DNA of 12,695 bases from CAYOMP01 sp964405075 (GTDB taxonomy: Bacteria > Bacillota > Clostridia > Lachnospirales > Lachnospiraceae), in NCBI GenBank assembly GCA_964405075.1, contig CAYOMP010000071.1:1-12695 (forward strand). Direction: 5' to 3'. The translations under genes were made by a program, and so were the position numbers. The notes under the pieces are model-generated. The model did no database searches. It saw nothing but the letters and a program-made list of their open reading frames with translations, and was not told the DNA's origin. Shown in pieces: positions 6,655 through 12,695 of this stretch; within the stretch, counting starts at the first letter, position 1, and each line of letters starts with the position of its first letter.

Positions 6655-7383
6655 TTATTCACTTTCTAAGTTTCTACTTACCTTCTTATGCAAGTATAAT
6701 GCATATCCACCTGCTATAAGTATAATGAATATTGTTGCCATATATCCCCAAGCGTCATCCATCTTTTCTGATATATTATGATTCGAAAACTTTGATGTAA
6801 GGTTAATGACACTGTGGGTTATAATACATGGAATCAAACTACCACTCTTATAAAATATCATAACAAATGCAAAACCAATTGCGATAGCATAGCCCATCTG
6901 CAGGAATGTATCTAAACTGCCCTGACCTGTCAAAAGGTTTACAATATGTCCTGCTCCAAATGTTACAGCTGATATAATGATAGCTTGCAAAACACTGTCT
7001 TTCTCAATTGCTCTGAATAAAAGTCCTCTAAAGATAACCTCTTCAACATAGCCTGCAAATACCATAGTCATTACAGCAAAAAACTGATGTAGCAAATCAT
7101 AATGCATTGAAACACCAAACCACAAATTAACAGTACATAAAAGTACTAATGGAATAAAATACAAGTATTTCCTACTATCAGACACAAGCACTAATCCATA
7201 TTTTTTTCCCAAGTTATTTTTAACAATAAATGCTGTTAAAATAATTGCAATTATCAATGCACCAAGCATAGAATATGGACTCTCGTCTCCGAAATTCCCT
7301 CTAAGATTTCCCATTACTACTACATAAATGATAATCCATGCTACACCAAACCAAATTTCACTTTTTTCATAAAAATTTTTCAT
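6655..7383 (-). CDS. CPBP family intramembrane glutamic endopeptidase
   Basis: A 242-residue polytopic membrane protein with about seven hydrophobic segments. It carries all three signature motifs of the CPBP (CAAX protease/bacteriocin-processing, Abi) family: EEVIFRG with Glu114, Glu115 and Arg119; FGAGHIVN with His146 and Asn149; and HSVIN with His190 and Asn194. The proposed catalytic residues are therefore all present. Bacterial members act in bacteriocin maturation or self-immunity, or in processing of anti-sigma factors; no bacteriocin gene is seen nearby, so the substrate is unknown. The ATG has AAGGAG upstream, whose first bases overlap the stop of the TetR gene, so the two genes form an operon with a 13-base gap. 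The start is secure. It is likely controlled by that TetR protein and terminated by the hairpin near 6511. Confidence 0.93.
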   Translation of the reverse strand: MKNFYEKSEIWFGVAWIIIYVVVMGNLRGNFGDESPYSMLGALIIAIILTAFIVKNNLGKKYGLVLVSDSRKYLYFIPLVLLCTVNLWFGVSMHYDLLHQFFAVMTMVFAGYVEEVIFRGLLFRAIEKDSVLQAIIISAVTFGAGHIVNLLTGQGSLDTFLQMGYAIAIGFAFVMIFYKSGSLIPCIITHSVINLTSKFSNHNISEKMDDAWGYMATIFIILIAGGYALYLHKKVSRNLESE

Positions 7384-7396
7384 ATAATCATTCTCC

Positions 7397-7948
7397 TTAT
7401 CCCATAATATTTTTAAAAGTATTTAGTAAAATTCTCTTAAACTTTTCTTCTTCATACTCCATTGCATTATTTGCCAGTAAACTTGCACATCCGTGAGCAG
7501 TAATAAATAATTGTAAAAATATTTCTTTTGCCGTCTTCTCATCACATTCCATGGCTAATGACACCATATGAAGAACTTCAACTAATCCCGGATTATCTAT
7601 GAGATCATCCATTCTAAATCCGGTAAACTGATTCGTCTGAAACAGAAATCTAAAAAGCCTACTCTCTTCATAACCGAATCGGATATAATTTACCCCCAAC
7701 TCCATCAGCGGATTCAAATCTCTATTTCCTTTTGGCATAATATATTCCGAATGAAACAAATCAGCTTTCTCATATACAGCTTTCTTAATATCTTCTATTG
7801 TAGAAAATTGATAAAGAACTGGCTGAGTAGAGCATTTCAATTTTTGTGAAATTCCTCGAACAGTTAATTTTTCCACTCCTTCACTTTGAACTATGCTAAA
7901 AGCTGCCTCTATTATCATCTCTTCTGTAATTTTTACTCTTGGTGGCAT
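7397..7948 (-). CDS. TetR/AcrR family transcriptional regulator
   Basis: A 183-residue one-component repressor. The N-terminal helix-turn-helix domain covers about residues 6-52, with AAFSIVQSEGVEKLTVRGIS (15-34) and a recognition region KCSTQPVLYQFST (38-50); the serine/threonine and YxxF pattern is typical of TetR proteins. The remaining all-helical part would bind an unknown ligand. The start at 7948 is preferred over an upstream in-frame ATG at 7984 because AAGGAGG (7954-7960) lies five bases before it and the upstream ATG falls inside the -10/operator region. It is first in an operon with the CPBP protease. Palindromes over its own promoter suggest that it represses itself and the protease. 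Ligand unknown. Confidence 0.92.
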   Translation of the reverse strand: MPPRVKITEEMIIEAAFSIVQSEGVEKLTVRGISQKLKCSTQPVLYQFSTIEDIKKAVYEKADLFHSEYIMPKGNRDLNPLMELGVNYIRFGYEESRLFRFLFQTNQFTGFRMDDLIDNPGLVEVLHMVSLAMECDEKTAKEIFLQLFITAHGCASLLANNAMEYEEEKFKRILLNTFKNIMG

Positions 7949-7959
7949 AAAAACCTCCT

Positions 7960-7984
7960 TTATATAACTTATGTTATATAACAT
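7960..7984. promoter_or_regulatory. Probable TetR operator, one palindrome plus a partial copy
   Basis: ATGTTATATAACAT (7971-7984) is a perfect 14-bp palindrome overlapping the -10 box. A second related core, TTATATAAC (7960-7968), adjoins it and reaches the ribosome binding site. Position and symmetry fit autorepression by the TetR protein encoded immediately downstream; binding is inferred. Confidence 0.65.
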
Positions 7985-8008
7985 ACATTACATTTAACAT
8001 TTTGTCAA
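7980..8008 (-). promoter_or_regulatory. Promoter of the TetR-CPBP operon
   Basis: On the minus strand, a consensus TTGACA (8003-8008) lies 17 bases from TATGTT (7980-7985), a four-of-six -10 box that overlaps the palindrome. Confidence 0.7.
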
Positions 8009-8012
8009 CTAT

Positions 8013-8045
8013 AAAACGGAAGAAACATACATTTTCTTCCGTTTT
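8013..8045 (-). terminator. Intrinsic terminator after the S8 protease gene
   Basis: AAAACGGAAGAAA (8013-8025) pairs perfectly with TTTCTTCCGTTTT (8033-8045) around a seven-base loop, 15 bp after the protease stop. T residues end the stem in both directions, so it could work on either strand. It insulates the next promoter, at 8008. Confidence 0.85.
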
Positions 8046-8060
8046 TACTTTATATATTGT

Positions 8061-9755
8061 TTATTGTAACTGCAACTGTCTAAAACTCTCAAGCAAATCC
8101 AGTTCACCATATCCCCACTCTCGATTGGGATATCGTAAATTGGCTCTCCTTCTGGCTCCCCTTATAAGAATGGTTTTTATCTCTTCTGAATTCATATCAG
8201 GTTGATTACCTCTAACCACGCCCCACTCAAATAGCATTGCTGCTGCACCTGATGTTATAGCTGCAGCAACACTAGTTCCTTCTGCATTGCCATACCTATT
8301 ATTAACTCTGGCAGCAAAAACGTTTTGGGATGGTGCAACAATATCTGGTTTCACCGCATTATTAGCATTGAAACCTCTTCCTGAATTAATGTCAATACTA
8401 TTATTTAAATAATTATACCCTCCTACAGTTAAAACATCTGGGGTTGCGGAGGGTTCTGTTAAGGTTATATATGGATTAGATTCTAATACAAATGTATCTT
8501 CTGTTATAAATCCACGTATAGGTAACCACATATTAATAACTCCTTGAATTACTGATGTATAATATACTCTAATTCGCCATATACCCTGAGTGGGTGTAAT
8601 GAACCTAATCAAGATTAATTGCCTTCCACCGCTTTCTTCAATTATCTTATAGTCTATTTCGACTCTTGAAGCATCAAAAATAAAATCATATTCTCCACCT
8701 TCATTAACCCCTACAGGTATTCTAGGAATAGTCTCTCCTGTTGGAGATGTTACCGACACTGATAAAACGTCTGGGGCCTGCCCCCATATTTCCGCTATAA
8801 AGCTTTCTCCGCCAGCGCGAATTTCAATTTCGTCATATTCTGTATTTTCCTCTCTACTTGAGAAATAATGATGTCTGGTATTAGCTTCATTTCCAGTTGC
8901 CACCACTATTGCCCGCTCTCTAATCCGCGCCAACCAAGCCGCTACTCTTGATAAATAATTATCCCCTGTATGTGCACCCATATTAGTCCCCACTCCTAAG
9001 CATATGACTAACGGCATTTGCATACTTAATGCCAATGTATCTAAATATCTAATACCAAGAATTATATCATTTTCCTGATATGCTATTGCATCCTCCTGTA
9101 TTAGAAAGAAATCTCGCAAATACTTTTTAGCTGGTTTTAGTTTAACAATACCTAACATTGCTTCAGGTGCTGCTCCTTGAAAATCATTAACTATATTAAC
9201 ATTTCCAGCTGCCACAGATGCCAATACGGTTCCGTGTCCTATCTCATCTCGCGACGGCACATAATCATAAGGATTTTCTTGTCTGATAGCATAATTAATC
9301 ATTTCATTAGTATATTCTGCTCCAAATAGCATATTTCTAGGCAAAGTACCTTCTAATGCCGTTTGGTCCCAAATAGCCGCAATTTTAGAATTACCATCTT
9401 CATTTATGAACACGTCATTCATGTAATCAATTCCTGTGTCAATAATTCCAATCATTACCCCTTTTCCTGTTAATCCCATAGCCGGTTGATTTCTTACGGA
9501 TATTATTCCACTACTTTCCAGGCTAAGAGTATCCATCAGACCATACAATTTGGGAATTGATGAATATCTATAATTACTAAATTTAAACTCACTTATATCA
9601 CTAAGAGGCAGATGATATGAAATGTATACACTTCCCAATGGTTGTATACATTTATCTTCTGCCTCTTCTATCGGAATACTAAATATTTCATTCCATGCAT
9701 ACATAAAATCTGCATAGTCTTCTGACATTATTATATTTCTACATTGTTCAAACAT
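8061..9755 (-). CDS. CspB-like S8 family serine protease (subtilase)
   Basis: A 564-residue subtilisin-like protease with a complete catalytic set: Asp106 (IIDTGID), His174 (EIGHGT), oxyanion Asn289 (ATGNE) and Ser495 (EGTSVAA). There is no signal peptide or membrane segment. Residues 1-90 look like a short prodomain. About 120 residues (310-430), rich in beta strands, separate Asn from Ser. This matches the jelly-roll insertion of clostridial Csp germination proteases, which activate the spore cortex hydrolase SleC. Many clostridia carry several such cytoplasmic S8 paralogues, so a germination role is only a possibility; neither sleC nor other csp genes are in the window. AAAAGGG lies six bases before the ATG. 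It is a single gene, 87 bp downstream of deoC and followed by a strong terminator. Confidence 0.93.
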   Translation of the reverse strand: MFEQCRNIIMSEDYADFMYAWNEIFSIPIEEAEDKCIQPLGSVYISYHLPLSDISEFKFSNYRYSSIPKLYGLMDTLSLESSGIISVRNQPAMGLTGKGVMIGIIDTGIDYMNDVFINEDGNSKIAAIWDQTALEGTLPRNMLFGAEYTNEMINYAIRQENPYDYVPSRDEIGHGTVLASVAAGNVNIVNDFQGAAPEAMLGIVKLKPAKKYLRDFFLIQEDAIAYQENDIILGIRYLDTLALSMQMPLVICLGVGTNMGAHTGDNYLSRVAAWLARIRERAIVVATGNEANTRHHYFSSREENTEYDEIEIRAGGESFIAEIWGQAPDVLSVSVTSPTGETIPRIPVGVNEGGEYDFIFDASRVEIDYKIIEESGGRQLILIRFITPTQGIWRIRVYYTSVIQGVINMWLPIRGFITEDTFVLESNPYITLTEPSATPDVLTVGGYNYLNNSIDINSGRGFNANNAVKPDIVAPSQNVFAARVNNRYGNAEGTSVAAAITSGAAAMLFEWGVVRGNQPDMNSEEIKTILIRGARRRANLRYPNREWGYGELDLLESFRQLQLQ

Positions 9756-9781
9756 AATGAACCCTTTTACTTTTTATATAT

Positions 9782-9809
9782 AATATACATAATTTCAGAA
9801 TATTGTGAC
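9782..9809 (-). promoter_or_regulatory. Possible promoter of the S8 protease gene
   Basis: On the minus strand, GTCACA (9804-9809) lies 16 bases from TATATT (9782-9787). Both boxes are imperfect and the area is AT-rich, so this is tentative. No clear sporulation-sigma promoter is seen, and read-through from deoC is possible because no terminator is evident between the genes. Confidence 0.35.
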
Positions 9810-9842
9810 GTTAGAGCATCCTCCTATTATGAAAGGAATTTT

Positions 9843-10484
9843 CTAGCTAATAATTGCTACCGTTGCACTAGTTCCTAATCTATTAGCTCCTGCTGCTACC
9901 ATAGCTTCTGCCGTAGCCTTATCTCTGATACCACCTGATGCTTTAACACCCATTTCTGGTCCCACTGTTTTTCTCATTAAAGCAACATCTTCAACAGTTG
10001 CTCCACCTGTACTAAATCCAGTGGAAGTCTTAACAAAATCAGCCCCTGCTTCTTTTGACAACTGACAAGCTTTTACTTTTTCGTCGTCAGTTAATAAACA
10101 AGTCTCGATAATTACTTTAAGAATGGCCTTATTGCCGCAAGCTTCCTTTACTTTCTTTATATCTTCACGAACATAATCATATTCGCAATCCTTTAATGCA
10201 CCAACATTAATAACCATATCAATTTCCGTAGCACCGTCTTCAACAGCTGCCTGTGTTTCCATACATTTTGCCTTTGTTGAAGTCTGTCCAAGAGGAAATC
10301 CAATTACTGTACAAGTCTTAACATCTGTTCCCTCCAACTGTTTTGCAACCAATGCAGTGTAAAACTGATTAACACATACAGAGGCAAAATTGTAAGCCTT
10401 TGCTTCTTCACAAATTTTTATAACCTGCTCTTTTGTTGCATCTGCTTTTAATATAGTGTGATCGAATAATTTTGCTGATAACAT
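9843..10484 (-). CDS. deoC: Deoxyribose-phosphate aldolase
   Basis: Cleaves 2-deoxy-D-ribose 5-phosphate to glyceraldehyde 3-phosphate and acetaldehyde, the last step of deoxynucleoside catabolism in the cytoplasm. The 213-residue TIM barrel is normal in size for the short bacterial form. The Schiff-base lysine is Lys152 in DFVKTSTGF; Asp89 (EIDMVIN) and Lys181 (GVKASGGI) complete the active site. IGFPLGQTST (61-70) is another family signature. The start at 10484 is chosen because AGGAGG (10491-10496) lies six bases upstream; an in-frame ATG at 10508 would place that site inside the gene. No other deo gene accompanies it. It has its own promoter flanked by two palindromes and is divergent from deoR, so deoxyribose-5-phosphate-responsive repression is expected. 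Confidence 0.97.
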   Translation of the reverse strand: MLSAKLFDHTILKADATKEQVIKICEEAKAYNFASVCVNQFYTALVAKQLEGTDVKTCTVIGFPLGQTSTKAKCMETQAAVEDGATEIDMVINVGALKDCEYDYVREDIKKVKEACGNKAILKVIIETCLLTDDEKVKACQLSKEAGADFVKTSTGFSTGGATVEDVALMRKTVGPEMGVKASGGIRDKATAEAMVAAGANRLGTSATVAIIS

Positions 10485-10542
10485 AAAATTTCCTCCTAAA
10501 TTTAACAATACTTATAGTTTAGTTAGCAATTAATTCTTTTAT

Positions 10543-10558
10543 AGTTACTTTGGTAACA
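10543..10558. promoter_or_regulatory. Putative DeoR operator 1, inside the deoC leader
   Basis: GTTAC (10544-10548) and GTAAC (10553-10557) form an inverted repeat with a four-base spacer, about 12-27 bases downstream of the predicted deoC start site. It shares GTTACT.T..TAACATT with the second site at 10644-10659. Binding by DeoR is inferred. Confidence 0.5.
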
Positions 10559-10576
10559 TTATATTTTTCTAAGGAA

Positions 10577-10605
10577 ATTCTAGCATTTAAGAAAATTTTA
10601 GTCAA
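10577..10605 (-). promoter_or_regulatory. deoC promoter
   Basis: On the minus strand, TTGACT (10600-10605) lies 17 bases from TAGAAT (10577-10582). A TG two bases before the -10 gives an extended -10. Start expected near 10570, leaving an 86-base leader. Confidence 0.82.
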
Positions 10606-10643
10606 TATATTTCGTTTCATTTTGAGTTATTTTTAACAAAATA

Positions 10644-10659
10644 TGTTACTATTCTAACA
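10644..10659. promoter_or_regulatory. Putative DeoR operator 2, between the deoC and deoR promoters
   Basis: TGTTACTATTCTAACA has perfect outer arms (TGTTA/TAACA). From memory, the E. coli DeoR operator is TGTTAGAATTCTAACA, which would be 14 of 16 identical. It lies just upstream of the predicted deoR -35 box and about 75 bases upstream of the deoC start site, 101 bp from operator 1. Binding is inferred. Confidence 0.6.
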
Positions 10660-10666
10660 TTTATTA

Positions 10667-10694
10667 TTTACATATTAACTTTTTATTGTAAAAT
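10667..10694 (+). promoter_or_regulatory. Possible deoR promoter
   Basis: TTTACA (10667-10672) is separated by 16 bases from TAAAAT (10689-10694), each five of six to consensus. The start would fall near 10701, giving a leader of about 290 bases that contains the whole 170-bp palindromic element. No better promoter is visible between that element and deoR. Confidence 0.5.
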
Positions 10695-10706
10695 AGAATT
10701 AGATAT

Positions 10707-10876
10707 TACTAGTATAATGGTTCATAAATAACTCGACTATAAACGCAGAATATTTTTTTGAGTGTGCGGTTTCAAAAACGTAGGCGTAGCGGGCTACGCT
10801 GAGGATTTTGAAACTGTGCAATCAGAAAAATAGTCAAGTTATAGAGGCGGGTTATTTTGAAACCGTTATACTAGTA
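10707..10876. mobile_element. 170-bp full-length imperfect palindrome, MITE-like element
   Basis: Both ends carry TACTAGTATAA followed by T or C and GGTT, in inverted orientation. The two 85-base arms match without gaps at roughly three quarters of positions, and several mismatches would be G-U pairs in RNA. The apex is GCGTAG-CGGG-CTACGC near 10791. There is no open reading frame inside. The size, terminal inverted repeats and intergenic position fit a non-autonomous MITE, but one copy alone cannot prove mobility. The end octamer TACTAGTA is itself a palindrome, so all or part of it could be a target-site duplication. A structured regulatory RNA is the main alternative. It lies between the deoR promoter and deoR. 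Confidence 0.65.
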
Positions 10877-10904
10877 CGCGTCTTCGAGAAGCGTTTTATT
10901 TTAT
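10877..10904 (+). terminator. Terminator-like hairpin in the deoR leader
   Basis: CGCGTCT (10877-10883) pairs with AGAAGCG (10887-10893), with one G-A mismatch and a TCG loop, then TTTTATTTTAT. It directly follows the palindromic element and points toward deoR. It could be a weak terminator or attenuator, or remnants of the inserted element. The stem is short. Confidence 0.45.
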
Positions 10905-10988
10905 ATGAAAGAACTTTCCTATCAAATAAAAAAATGTCTTCTAATGACCTATTTACTAAGCTATTGTAATACCCGAAAGGATTTGTAT

Positions 10989-11753
10989 ATGAAAAAAACA
11001 GAACGAAAATCCAAAATTATGGATATTCTAAAAAAACAAAATGGTATATCAGCAAAGGAATTAGCAAACATCTTCAATGTATCTGAAATGACTATTCGTC
11101 GTGATTTAGAAGATTTAAAAAAATCAGACCTGATTCTTAACTCATATGGTGCTTTTTTTATAAATGACTCTTCTCAGATGGAAGGATATTTCCTGGATAA
11201 TGCTTCTACCAAATATACTTTGGAAAAAAAGCTTATTGGTGAATTTGCTGCTTCTTTAGTGACTCAAAACGATATTTTGATTATAGACACAGGCTCCACT
11301 ACCGAAGTTTTGACAAAAGCATTACCAACAGATATTCCTTTGACTGCTTTATGCTATAATTACAACATTTTGTCTCAACTGGTTCAAAAACCTAATATTA
11401 ACACTATTTTTGCCGGTGGATATTACCATGCTGATACTCAAATGTTTGAAAGTACACAAGGCTTATCTTTAATTCAAGCAACAAGAGCTAATAAAGTGTT
11501 CATTTCTGCAGCCGGGATACATGAAACTTTGGGCGTAACCTGTGCCAATAATTATGAAATAGCTACTAAACAGGCTATATTTGAATCAGGTATTGAAAAA
11601 ATACTTCTAGCTGATTCCAGTAAATTTGACATAGTAAAACCTTCCTATTTTGCGGAAATTAGCAATTTTGATACTATAATCACAGATAATAAAATTTCTC
11701 AAAAATGGGTAGACATATTAACCCAATATAATATAAAATTACATATTGTGTGA
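10989..11753 (+). CDS. deoR: DeoR-type transcriptional repressor (deoxyribose-5-phosphate responsive)
   Basis: A 254-residue DeoR-family repressor. The winged helix-turn-helix spans about residues 4-57, with SAKELANIFNVSEMTIRRDL (21-40) as the DNA-binding core. The C-terminal sugar-phosphate sensor domain includes IDTGSTTEVL (99-108), FAGGYYHADTQMFES (141-155), ISAAGIHETLGVTC (172-185) and LADSSKFDIVKPSYF (207-221). These segments follow E. coli DeoR itself, which responds to deoxyribose 5-phosphate, more closely than sugar-specific relatives such as GlpR. The start at 10989 is preferred: GAAAGGA lies seven bases upstream, whereas an in-frame ATG at 10905 has no binding site and would add 28 residues before the helix-turn-helix. 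Divergent from deoC, its likely target, with two palindromes in between. Its leader contains the 170-bp palindromic element. Confidence 0.9.
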   Translation: MKKTERKSKIMDILKKQNGISAKELANIFNVSEMTIRRDLEDLKKSDLILNSYGAFFINDSSQMEGYFLDNASTKYTLEKKLIGEFAASLVTQNDILIIDTGSTTEVLTKALPTDIPLTALCYNYNILSQLVQKPNINTIFAGGYYHADTQMFESTQGLSLIQATRANKVFISAAGIHETLGVTCANNYEIATKQAIFESGIEKILLADSSKFDIVKPSYFAEISNFDTIITDNKISQKWVDILTQYNIKLHIV

Positions 11754-11761
11754 CAATGTAG

Positions 11762-11780
11762 AAAAACTTTTAAGGTTTTT
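11762..11780 (+). terminator. Weak terminator candidate after deoR
   Basis: AAAAAC (11762-11767) can pair with GTTTTT (11775-11780), followed by ATTTG. The stem is short and AU-rich, so deoR transcripts may continue into the ABC-F gene 68 bp downstream. Confidence 0.3.
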
Positions 11781-11821
11781 ATTTGATAAATATGATTTGT
11801 ATTTATAGCAAGGAGAAATTT

Positions 11822-12695
11822 ATGAGTATTTTAAATGTCGAAAACCTTAGTCACGGTTTTGGTGACCGTGCTATATTTAATAATGTTTCTTTCCGCCTTT
11901 TAAAAGGTGAACATATTGGTCTTATTGGTGCCAATGGAGAAGGAAAATCCACTTTTATGAATATTATCACCGGTAAATTACAGCCAGATGAAGGAAAAGT
12001 GGAATGGTCTAAAAATGTTCGTGTTGGATACCTTGACCAGCATACAGTCCTTGAAAAAGGAATGACTATTGGTGATGTTCTTCGTTCTGCATTTGCCTTC
12101 CTTTTTGATATGGAAGCTTCAATGAATGAAATATGTGACAAAATGGCTGAAGCTAACGAAGATGAATTACAGGAAATGATGGATGAAATGGCAACTATCC
12201 AAGATTTACTAATGGCACACGATTTCTACATTATTGATTCAAAGGTTGATGAAGTAGCAAGAGCATTAGGACTTGATGATATTGGGCTTGATAGAGATGT
12301 AACTGAGCTTAGCGGTGGTCAACGTACAAAAGTGTTGTTAGGTAAACTCCTTTTAGAAAAACCTGATATTTTACTCTTAGACGAGCCTACTAACTATCTG
12401 GATGTTCAACATATTGAATGGTTGAAACGATACTTACAAGAGTATGAAAATGCATTTATCCTTATATCACATGATATTCCATTTTTAAATAGTGTAATTA
12501 ATCTGATTTACCATATGGACAATCAAGAGTTGAATCGCTATGTTGGAGATTATGATAAATTTCAGGAAGTGTATGCTATAAAAAAAGCTCAGTTAGAAGC
12601 TGCGTACAACAGACAGCAACAAGAAATTGCTGAATTAGAAGACTTCGTTGCCAGAAATACAGCCAGAGTATCTACGCGAAATATGGCTATGTCTC
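11822..12695 (+). CDS. ABC-F family ATPase, N-terminal 291 residues (continues off the right edge)
   Basis: A soluble tandem-ATPase protein of the ABC-F family, whose members act on the ribosome. The first ATPase domain is complete: Walker A GANGEGKST (36-44), Q-loop Gln73 (YLDQHT), signature LSGGQ (163-167), Walker B LLLDEP with Glu188, and switch His217 (ISHD). Residues 90-135 form the arm insertion. After about residue 245 begins the charged alpha-helical P-site linker, ending at RNTARVSTRNMAMS where the window stops. There is no membrane domain. The opening residues resemble B. subtilis YfmM, from memory, so the exact subgroup is tentative. AAGGAG lies a few bases before the ATG. The second ATPase domain is outside the window, so whether it is a housekeeping factor or a resistance-type member cannot be judged. 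Confidence 0.93.
   Translation, partial: MSILNVENLSHGFGDRAIFNNVSFRLLKGEHIGLIGANGEGKSTFMNIITGKLQPDEGKVEWSKNVRVGYLDQHTVLEKGMTIGDVLRSAFAFLFDMEASMNEICDKMAEANEDELQEMMDEMATIQDLLMAHDFYIIDSKVDEVARALGLDDIGLDRDVTELSGGQRTKVLLGKLLLEKPDILLLDEPTNYLDVQHIEWLKRYLQEYENAFILISHDIPFLNSVINLIYHMDNQELNRYVGDYDKFQEVYAIKKAQLEAAYNRQQQEIAELEDFVARNTARVSTRNMAMS

Noticed and set aside
6424..6669. 81-codon plus-strand frame in the gene-free stretch
   Set aside because: It runs through both arms of the long hairpin, lacks a ribosome binding site and reads as low-complexity Phe/Leu/Asn sequence.
6335..7984. Idea that the TetR protein also controls the YbaN-YgbA-ABC operon through GTTAGTTATAACTAAC
   Set aside because: Its own operator is ATGTTATATAACAT. 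Only the short GTTAT/AAC cores are shared and arm length and spacing differ, so a shared regulator is not supported.
9756..9842. Sporulation-sigma (SigE/SigK-like) promoter before the S8 protease gene
   Set aside because: A partial ATATT -35-like match exists, but no CATA-type -10 box lies at the right spacing.
11851..12141. 96-codon minus-strand frame
   Set aside because: Antisense to the conserved Walker A and Q-loop region of the ABC-F gene.

Overview
The window comes from a low-GC, Gram-positive-type genome, most likely a clostridial gut bacterium of the Lachnospiraceae or a close relative. This rests on AT-rich intergenic DNA, strong AAGGAGG ribosome binding sites, a T-box in front of thrS, a CspB-like subtilase, and protein sequences of clostridial type. 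The genus cannot be fixed from the sequence alone. No tRNA, rRNA, CRISPR array or transposase gene is visible.

Layout. (1) 1-1662, minus strand: the first 435 codons of threonyl-tRNA synthetase (thrS, continuing off the left edge), preceded by a complete T-box leader and a sigma-A promoter. (2) 1678-2078: a perfect 13-bp inverted repeat, then a 57-residue DUF3006-like protein on the plus strand and a bidirectional terminator. (3) 2108-6383, minus strand: a tightly packed four-gene operon, transcribed in the order YbaN/DUF454 membrane protein, YgbA-like cysteine-rich protein, CydD-like half ABC transporter, CydC-like half ABC transporter. It has a perfect consensus promoter with a 16-bp palindromic operator over the start site. 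(4) 6655-8008, minus strand: a TetR regulator and a CPBP intramembrane protease, with an autoregulatory-looking palindrome over the promoter. (5) 8061-9755, minus strand: an orphan CspB-like S8 protease with an intact catalytic triad and no signal peptide. (6) 9843-11753: deoC (minus) and a true DeoR-type repressor gene (plus), divergent across a 504-bp control region. (7) 11822 to the right edge, plus strand: the first 291 codons of an ABC-F ATPase.

How the parts fit. The deoC/deoR pair reads as a deoxyribose-phosphate switch. DeoR resembles the E. coli deoxyribose-5-phosphate-responsive repressor, and two related palindromes lie on either side of the deoC promoter 101 bp apart. A 170-bp full-length imperfect palindrome, probably a MITE-like insertion, sits in the predicted deoR leader. 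The YbaN-YgbA-CydDC-like operon joins families that have each been linked to nitrosative stress, thiol export or respiration elsewhere. It is the best candidate for an under-described functional unit in this window.
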